NCBI GenBank assembly: GCA_003557965.1
Contig: PWND01000227.1
Span: 1-11,602 of the forward strand
Length of the DNA stretch: 11,602 nucleotides
Direction of reading: 5' to 3'
Source of the DNA: Bacteroidales bacterium
GTDB lineage: Bacteria; Bacteroidota; Bacteroidia; Bacteroidales; UBA7960
Shown here in pieces: positions 6,764 to 11,602 of this stretch (its first letter is position 1; every line of letters starts with the position of its first letter). The translations under genes and the position numbers were made by a program. The notes beneath the pieces were generated by a model that searched no databases, was not told where the DNA came from, and saw nothing but the letters and a program-made list of their open reading frames with translations.

Positions 6764-8266
6764 ATGGAGAAAGTTCAGGAGTTAGCACTTTCATCAGGCA
6801 TACACGTTATTGCTGCTTTTATAGCATACTTAGTATTAATAATCGGCATTGGCTTATATGCAGTAAGATTTTCATCAAAAGGAATTTCAAATTACTTTAT
6901 TGGTGGGCGCAAGATGAGCATGTTGGTAGTTGCTATGTCTGCTGTAGTTAGTGGCCGAAGTGCGTGGCTATTGCTTGGTGTTACAGGAATGGCCTATACT
7001 ATGGGGTTATCTGCTTTATGGGCATGTCTTGGCTACATTATAGCAGAATTTTTCCTGTTTTTTTATTACGCACCTAGAATTAGAAATTTCAGTGAAAACT
7101 GTGATTGTATTACTGTTCCCGATTTTTTTGCCGAAAGGTTTAATGATAAAAGTGGTTCATTACGAATCGTTGTGGTTATAATTATTATTTTGTTTATGAT
7201 TGCCTACGTGTCAGCGCAATTCGTAGCAGGAGGAAAAACTTTTAGTTCAAGTTTTAATATTTCTGAGAGCCAGGGATTAATTATAACAGCTATAATAATA
7301 CTTTTTTATACAATAGTTGGTGGTTTTCTGGCGGTTAGCTTAACTGATACTATTCAAGGGTTTATAATGATTTCAGCCTTGATAATATTACCTGCTTTGG
7401 GAATATATAACCTGGGTGGTTTTTCTGTTTTTTGGGAACAGGCCAAACTCATTGATAACGGGAACTTTACCGGCTTGTTTGCTATCAGCACCGGTGCATT
7501 GATAGGTTTTTTGGGAATTGGGCTGGGCTCGGCAGGAAACCCACATATTATTGCAAGATATATGTCTATTAAAGATACCGCAAAACTAAAAACCGTTGCT
7601 TATGTTGGTACAGCAAGTAATATATTAATGGCCACCGGCGCAATACTTGTAGGGCTGGTAGGGCGCATTTATTTTCCTGATATTGCAATGCTGCCAAATG
7701 AAGATGCTGAAAACCTTTATCCGGTGTTTGCAGGTGAAAAATTACATCCAATTTTCCTTGGAATTGTTGTTGCATCAATATTTGCGGCTATTATGTCAAC
7801 AGCCGATTCACAGTTGCTTGTTGCTGCTTCAGCATTTGTCAGGGATATTTATGAAAAAAAGATCAAGAAAAAAATTAACGTAAGCCAAATAAAGCTTGTT
7901 AGGCTTAGCAGGTTCATCGTGTTATTATTAGTAATTGCTGCATTAATACTATCAATTTTTGCACAAGAACTTGTTTTTTGGCTTGTGCTTTTCGCATGGG
8001 CAGGGCTGGGAGCAGCATTCGGGCCTGCCAGTATATTATCACTGTTCTGGCAAAAAACAACCAAAGCCGGGGTAATTGCAGGTATTATTTCAGGAGCTGT
8101 TGTAGTTATAATATGGAAAAGTGTTGAAGCTCTTGAAAATCTTATGTATGAACTTATACCGGGCTTTATTATTTCTTTTATAGTAATAATCATTGTTAGC
8201 CTTATTACTAAAAAACCCGATAACTGCGATGAGCTGATAAAGAAATTAAAAGATAACCAATCATAG
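6764..8266 (+). CDS. Sodium:solute symporter, PutP-like (SSS family)
   Basis: The 500-residue protein has about 13 membrane segments and closely follows the sodium/proline symporter pattern: YFIGGRKMS (44-52), LPDYF-like VPDFFAERFNDKS (118-130), IVGGFLAVSLTDTIQG (184-199), the GLGSAGNPHIIARYMSIKD block (253-271) and IMSTADSQLLVAAS (343-356). Ser345 and Thr346 match the sodium-site Ser-Thr of PutP. The first-helix motif, ASDMSGW in E. coli PutP, is SGRSAW here (63-68). The essential sodium-site Asp is therefore Gly64, its neighbour is Arg65, and the substrate-contacting Ser is kept as Ser66. The transporter class is clear, but proline as substrate and the usual sodium coupling are not safe to assume. 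It has its own promoter, and the next gene is 184 bases away. Confidence 0.92.
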   Translation: MEKVQELALSSGIHVIAAFIAYLVLIIGIGLYAVRFSSKGISNYFIGGRKMSMLVVAMSAVVSGRSAWLLLGVTGMAYTMGLSALWACLGYIIAEFFLFFYYAPRIRNFSENCDCITVPDFFAERFNDKSGSLRIVVVIIIILFMIAYVSAQFVAGGKTFSSSFNISESQGLIITAIIILFYTIVGGFLAVSLTDTIQGFIMISALIILPALGIYNLGGFSVFWEQAKLIDNGNFTGLFAISTGALIGFLGIGLGSAGNPHIIARYMSIKDTAKLKTVAYVGTASNILMATGAILVGLVGRIYFPDIAMLPNEDAENLYPVFAGEKLHPIFLGIVVASIFAAIMSTADSQLLVAASAFVRDIYEKKIKKKINVSQIKLVRLSRFIVLLLVIAALILSIFAQELVFWLVLFAWAGLGAAFGPASILSLFWQKTTKAGVIAGIISGAVVVIIWKSVEALENLMYELIPGFIISFIVIIIVSLITKKPDNCDELIKKLKDNQS

Positions 8267-8311
8267 CCAGCTTTATTACAATCAGCTACTTCTATACGAG
8301 CTACAATTATT

Positions 8312-8338
8312 AATCCATAAAGGATTGGAAAGTTTTTT
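8312..8338 (+). terminator. Possible weak terminator after the symporter gene
   Basis: AATCC (8312-8316) pairs with GGATT (8322-8326) around a 5-base loop, and a T6 run follows at 8333-8338 after six bases. The stem is short and the T-run is set back, so support is weak. The rest of 8267-8450 is AT-rich, with no convincing promoter or coding frame. Confidence 0.25.
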
Positions 8339-8450
8339 AAAAAAAAATAAAGATTTTGATAGGGTAAAGGTGTACTTAAAGAGTCATAATAATAGAAACA
8401 GGAAATTCTTAACAATAAATTATTTTATAAACCTTTAAATACCTATTATT

Positions 8451-9728
8451 ATGAAAACAAAAAAAATGATCTCCGTAATTGTCAGTATAGTACTGACGGT
8501 ATTAGTATTTGGACAAGCAGCAGGGCAAGAAAGAAGCGCAAACTTTGTAACAGTTAGTGGTAAAGTTGTTGATTCTAACTCAGACCGTCCTGTAGCTTTT
8601 GCCAATGTTTATGTTCCCGGTACCCATGTTGGTACTGTAGCTAATCTTGATGGTAACTTTACTTTAAAAATTAGCAAAAACCTTAATGCTGATAAAATTG
8701 CAATTTCACATTTAGGATATAAAGTTACAGAATTCGAAGTTGAACAAAGAATAGGAAAGTACACACAATTTCCTTTAAAACCTCACTCGATTACTTTGCA
8801 AGAGGTTTTGGTAAAACCTCATGACCCACGGGAAATAGTTTTGAAAGCTCTTGATTACAAAGAAAAGAATTATACTACTTCACCTCATTTGCTTACAGGC
8901 TTTTATCGTGAAACAATAAAGCAAAGAAATGACTATATCTCAATAGCAGAAGCTGTTATAAAAATTTACCAGGCACCTGTTACTTCACCAATCAGGCACA
9001 ACCAGGTTAAGGTTGTACAAGGTAGAAAAAGTGCTGATGTAGAAGATGCAGATACTTTGATTCTAAAGCTGCAAGCTGGCCCCAAAATGGCTAACATAAT
9101 GGACTTTGTTCGTAATGAAGAAATTATTGTGGATAGAGAAACTATTGACTGGTATGAGTATGAATTACTTGATGTTGTGAGCATTGAAGGCAGAAGCAAC
9201 TTTGTTATCGGATTTACACCCCGTGTAACTCTTCCTTTTGCTCTTAATATTGGTAAGTTCTATATTTGCACCGAATCTTACGCTTTTACAATGGCTGACT
9301 TTAGTGTTGACTTATCTGACAGAAATAAAGCAGCTAAACACTTTATTAAGCGCAAGCCGCTTAGGCTTAGGTTTACTCCAAGAAATACCAGGTATTTGAT
9401 TACTTATACTAATGTTGACGATACATATCACCTTAATTACATAAGAAGTGAAATGGAATTCTTCGCCGACTGGAGAAGGCGCCTTTTCAGAACAAATTAT
9501 AATGTTATGGTTGAAATGGCAGTTACTCAAAGAGAATCAGAAAATGTTTCAAGATTTTCAAGACAGGAAGCTTTTAGCTCAAGAAGCATACTCGCTGATG
9601 ATGTATCAGTATATTTTGAAGAAGATTTCTGGGGTGATTATAACTATATTGAGCCTGATCAGTCAATAGAGTCAGCAATTCGTAAACTCAACAGAACACT
9701 GGAAAGTATGCAAAATAAAAATAAGTAA
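8451..9728 (+). CDS. Exported CarboxypepD_reg-like domain protein
   Basis: The 425-residue protein begins with a signal peptide (basic MKTKK, hydrophobic MISVIVSIVLTVLVF, likely cleavage near QAAG/QE at 22-27). Residues about 33-112 form a carboxypeptidase-regulatory-like beta-sandwich: VSGKVVDSNSDRPVAFANVY, GTVANLDGNFTLKI, then ISHLGYK. After the linker TLQEVLVKPHDPREIV (115-130) comes LTGFYRETIKQRNDYISIAEAVIKIY (148-173), a block I associate with surface proteins of this phylum, including DUF5686-like ones. The remaining 250 residues are predicted beta-rich (IDWYEYELLDVVSIEGRSNFVIGF and later strands) and end with a helix. There is no TonB plug or barrel of full size. It is probably periplasmic or at the outer membrane; function is unknown. 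An in-frame ATG also lies at 8466, but starting there would lose most of the basic n-region. Confidence 0.85.
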   Translation: MKTKKMISVIVSIVLTVLVFGQAAGQERSANFVTVSGKVVDSNSDRPVAFANVYVPGTHVGTVANLDGNFTLKISKNLNADKIAISHLGYKVTEFEVEQRIGKYTQFPLKPHSITLQEVLVKPHDPREIVLKALDYKEKNYTTSPHLLTGFYRETIKQRNDYISIAEAVIKIYQAPVTSPIRHNQVKVVQGRKSADVEDADTLILKLQAGPKMANIMDFVRNEEIIVDRETIDWYEYELLDVVSIEGRSNFVIGFTPRVTLPFALNIGKFYICTESYAFTMADFSVDLSDRNKAAKHFIKRKPLRLRFTPRNTRYLITYTNVDDTYHLNYIRSEMEFFADWRRRLFRTNYNVMVEMAVTQRESENVSRFSRQEAFSSRSILADDVSVYFEEDFWGDYNYIEPDQSIESAIRKLNRTLESMQNKNK

Positions 9729-9797
9729 TTGCAAAAAAGCTGTTTATAACTGTAAAAAGACACTTAATTCTTTATCAATTTATCGTTAAGTATTAAA

Positions 9798-9810
9798 TTT
9801 ACAGTGTAAA
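9798..9810. promoter_or_regulatory. 13-bp palindrome upstream of the ECF sigma gene
   Basis: TTTACA-G-TGTAAA is a perfect inverted repeat with one central base, 66 bases before the ECF sigma start. Its size and position suit a dimeric regulator's operator, but the DNA is AT-rich and one such site may be chance. An imperfect -7-like TAAATTTA overlaps it at 9794-9801. Confidence 0.3.
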
Positions 9811-9819
9811 AACAAGAAA

Positions 9820-9856
9820 AAGGCCTTTGAAATACCAAGTTAGTTTCAAAGGCCTT
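9820..9856. terminator. 13-bp hairpin between the exported protein gene and the ECF sigma gene
   Basis: AAGGCCTTTGAAA (9820-9832) pairs perfectly with TTTCAAAGGCCTT (9844-9856) around an 11-base loop. On the plus strand it is followed by TTATATT-like sequence, a poor U-tract. On the minus strand it is followed by a T-rich stretch (CCTTTTTCTTGTTTTT), which makes a better terminator in that direction, although no minus-strand gene is present. It ends 19 bases before the ECF start, so it may sit in that mRNA's leader instead. Confidence 0.5.
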
Positions 9857-9875
9857 ATATTCCAAAATGTAGAAA

Positions 9876-10433
9876 ATGACTATAAGAAATCCTGATATAG
9901 GTAATAAAGCAGAAAACAAGGAAAAAGCAGAGTTTGAAGCATTATTTAAAAAATATTATAAATCACTGTGCATTATGGCTTATGAAATTGTAAAAGATAT
10001 GGATACTGCCGAAGAAATTGTTCAGGATTTTTTCTATAATTATTGGAAAAACAGAAAGTCTATAAAAATTAAAACTTCAATAAAAGCATATTTATATAAA
10101 TCAATTTATAATAGCAGCCTTAATCATTTAAGAGCTTTATCTGTAAGGCAAAAACATGCAGAAAACACAAAGCACCAACATGAATATTTATCGCAAAATA
10201 AAACCTTACAGGATATTGAAGCAAAAGAATTAAGAGTAATTATTGATAAAACATTAAGCGAATTACCACAACGATATGCAAACATATTTTATATGAGCAG
10301 GTTTGAAGGACTTAAATACAAGGAAATAGCAGATACTTTGTCAATATCAGTAAAGACGGTTGAAGCTGCAATGGGAAAAGTGCTTGCTGTTTTTAGAAAA
10401 AAACTTGGTAATTATATTGATTTGAAACAATAA
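9876..10433 (+). CDS. ECF RNA polymerase sigma factor (Bacteroidota sigma-70 expansion type)
   Basis: The 185-residue protein has the two sigma regions of ECF factors. Region 2 is at about 19-87: FEALFKKYYKSLCIMAYEIVKD, then TAEEIVQDFFYNYWKNR (the region 2.2 AEEIVQDVF-type helix), then KAYLYKSIYNSSLNHLR (2.4-like). Region 4 is at about 119-176: LSELPQRYANIFYMSRFEGLKYKEIADTLSISVKTVEAAM contains the helix-turn-helix that reads the -35 element. Such factors are held by an FecR-type anti-sigma protein and released on a signal from a TonB-dependent receptor, then transcribe outer-membrane uptake genes. The fecR-like gene follows after 11 bases, supporting this. The start at 9876 gives a normal length; an earlier ATG at 9867 is followed at once by TAG. 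Confidence 0.93.
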   Translation: MTIRNPDIGNKAENKEKAEFEALFKKYYKSLCIMAYEIVKDMDTAEEIVQDFFYNYWKNRKSIKIKTSIKAYLYKSIYNSSLNHLRALSVRQKHAENTKHQHEYLSQNKTLQDIEAKELRVIIDKTLSELPQRYANIFYMSRFEGLKYKEIADTLSISVKTVEAAMGKVLAVFRKKLGNYIDLKQ

Positions 10434-10444
10434 ATTTTAGAATA

Positions 10445-11449
10445 ATGAATAAAGATGTTTTAAACCATAATGAATATGAACAAATAGCAAGGTTGTTATC
10501 CGGAGAAATGGATAATGCTGAGGAGGAAAAGTTCAGGAATGAAGTTCTGGCAGATTCTTTAAAGCTTAATGCTTTTGAAGAACTGAAGAGCAAGTGGAAT
10601 GATATCCCGGAACCGGAAGCCCACTCAAAAATAGATGCTGACAAAGCCTGGAACAGCCTTGATAAAAGAATTTCAGAGGAAAGCGATGAATACAGCAAAA
10701 GTGCATTTCCAACCTGGATGAAAATTGCCGCAAGCTGGCTCATTTTAATTGCAATTGGTACGGCAGTATGGTTTTTTAGTCAGCCGGCCGGACAGGATAA
10801 GAGCCTTATCACATTAATGAACTACAACGATAATACAACTCATGTGCATACACTACAGGATGGCTCAGTTGTATATTTAGCCAATAATACAACCTTAAAT
10901 TTACCAATGGAATTTGATGGTAGCAAACGATATGTAAATGTTGACGGTGAAGCTTTTTTCGATATTAAGCATAAGCCCGAACAACCATTCTTTGTGGAAA
11001 CAAAACAAGCTGTAATTCAGGTAATTGGTACTTCATTTAATATTAAAACTTCTGATAATAATATTATGGAGGTGTTTGTAGAAAATGGTAAAGTAAAAGC
11101 TCAACTAAGAAAAGATCAAAACAAATATGTGTATGTAAAACATGGTGAATTACTTACAATTAGTGATAATGAAATGATAAAAACTACCGGCGTTGACTTT
11201 TATAATACTGCATGGCGCAGACAGCACATGCACTTTAAGGATGAAAGGCTGGAAAATATTGTTACGGTTTTAAATAGAAATTATGATGTTGTTTTTGATA
11301 TTGAAGATGAAAAATTGTATGGCCGTAAATTAACTGTTACCTTTTATAATGACTCAGTAAATAATATTGCCGAATTAATAGCTAAGGCACTAAACATAGA
11401 GTTTGTTAAACAAAGTGAATCAGAAATAAGTTTTAAAGCTAAAAACTGA
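10445..11449 (+). CDS. FecR-family anti-sigma factor (FecR domain plus DUF4974-type tail)
   Basis: The 334-residue, single-span protein pairs with the ECF sigma factor upstream. Residues 1-85 are cytoplasmic and helical (YEQIARLLSGEMDNAEEEKF, later DADKAWNSLDKRI), the anti-sigma part. One helix at about 92-111 (MKIAASWLILIAIGTAVWFF) crosses the inner membrane. The FecR domain lies at about 136-222: LQDGSVVYLANNTTLNLP, RYVNVDGEAFFDIKHKPEQPF, VIQVIGTSFNI and VFVENGKVKAQL, all typical. A C-terminal DUF4974-type domain spans about 262-334: MHFKDERLENIVTVLNRNYDV and LIAKALNIEF. The periplasmic part would contact the signalling domain of an outer-membrane receptor. The gene stops with TGA at 11447-11449, sharing bases with the candidate CTG start of the next gene, so translation is likely coupled. 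Confidence 0.93.
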   Translation: MNKDVLNHNEYEQIARLLSGEMDNAEEEKFRNEVLADSLKLNAFEELKSKWNDIPEPEAHSKIDADKAWNSLDKRISEESDEYSKSAFPTWMKIAASWLILIAIGTAVWFFSQPAGQDKSLITLMNYNDNTTHVHTLQDGSVVYLANNTTLNLPMEFDGSKRYVNVDGEAFFDIKHKPEQPFFVETKQAVIQVIGTSFNIKTSDNNIMEVFVENGKVKAQLRKDQNKYVYVKHGELLTISDNEMIKTTGVDFYNTAWRRQHMHFKDERLENIVTVLNRNYDVVFDIEDEKLYGRKLTVTFYNDSVNNIAELIAKALNIEFVKQSESEISFKAKN

Positions 11450-11602
11450 AAAACAATAAACCATATAAAGCTATACCGGTTATTCAATTCTTTTTAAAGT
11501 TTTGGATAGTAATTATTTTATACCCATTAAACTCGTATTTTGCATATTCTGATACTATAAATAATGAAAAGATTTCAGAACTAAAAAATGTTGAAATACA
11601 GA
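11446..11602 (+). CDS. Exported protein, 5' end only, probable TonB-dependent receptor; apparent CTG start
   Basis: A frame open to the window edge begins after a TAA at 11440-11442. Its first plausible start is CTG at 11446, overlapping the fecR stop as CTGA. With Met at that codon the 52 visible residues are a signal peptide: basic MKNNKPYK, hydrophobic AIPVIQFFLKFWIVIILYPL, likely cleavage near YFAYS/DT. The mature start, DTINNEKISELKNVEIQ, resembles the beginning of receptors that go straight into the plug with an L-x-x-V-x-V/I-type strand, without a preceding CarboxypepD domain. That, and the place after ECF and FecR genes, suggests the cognate TonB-dependent receptor. No ATG, GTG or TTG occurs in frame. 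The receptor assignment is inference; that this is a real exported protein is well supported. Confidence 0.6.
   Translation, partial: MKNNKPYKAIPVIQFFLKFWIVIILYPLNSYFAYSDTINNEKISELKNVEIQ

Noticed and set aside
7849..8415. A 188-codon minus-strand reading frame over the end of the symporter gene
   Set aside because: It mirrors a clear SSS-family coding sequence, has no recognisable motif, and its start lies in AT-rich intergenic DNA without a promoter.
8451..9728. Reading the CarboxypepD_reg-like protein as a TonB-dependent receptor
   Set aside because: It shares the N-terminal regulatory-like domain, but at 425 residues it is too short for a 22-strand barrel and no plug motif follows.
10393..10743. 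A 116-codon minus-strand frame across the ECF/FecR junction
   Set aside because: It is antisense to two well-supported genes, and its low-complexity Ser/Leu-rich composition is what reverse reading of such genes gives.

Overview
The window looks like a chromosomal segment of a member of the Bacteroidota. It is AT-rich. Its promoters match the Bacteroidota form (TTG, 19-21 bases, TAnnTTTG) and starts lack clear Shine-Dalgarno sequences. The gene content is typical of the phylum: an ECF sigma/FecR pair with a DUF4974-type tail, a CarboxypepD_reg-like surface protein, a PepSY_TM-like protein and the short RsmI-like methylase paralogue. No tRNA, rRNA, CRISPR array or insertion sequence was seen. 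The order within the phylum (perhaps Bacteroidales/Marinilabiliales) is a guess.

Layout, left to right. (1) 1-414: the 3' end of lgt (lipoprotein maturation), convergent with a minus-strand tetrapyrrole-methylase family protein (428-1141). (2) 1339-1961: a self-contained unit with a promoter, a small lipoprotein carrying an OB-like core and a His/Cys/Asp/Glu-rich tail, and a strong hairpin terminator. (3) 1959-3445: a promoter that begins in the terminator's T-tract, then a two-gene operon of a PepSY_TM-like membrane protein and an EamA/DMT transporter. (4) 3562-6482: ettA (ABC-F translation factor) and rtcB (RNA ligase). (5) 6483-6763: not empty. It holds two good promoters and a small membrane-protein frame that appears broken by one base in a T6 run. 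(6) 6764-8266: a PutP-like sodium:solute symporter with an altered sodium-site motif. (7) 8451-9728: an exported CarboxypepD_reg-like protein. (8) 9798-11602: a palindrome, a long hairpin, then ECF sigma, FecR-type anti-sigma and the start of a third, exported gene. The third gene overlaps the fecR stop and has no ATG, GTG or TTG, so it seems to start at CTG. It is probably the TonB-dependent receptor of the signalling unit.

Most genes are ordinary housekeeping or envelope genes. The items most worth a second look are the CTG-start overlap at 11446, the frameshifted small membrane protein at 6553-6688, the metal-binding tail of the lipoprotein, the hairpin in front of the ECF sigma gene, and the missing sodium-site aspartate of the symporter. 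I found no clear evidence of a wholly new multi-gene system.
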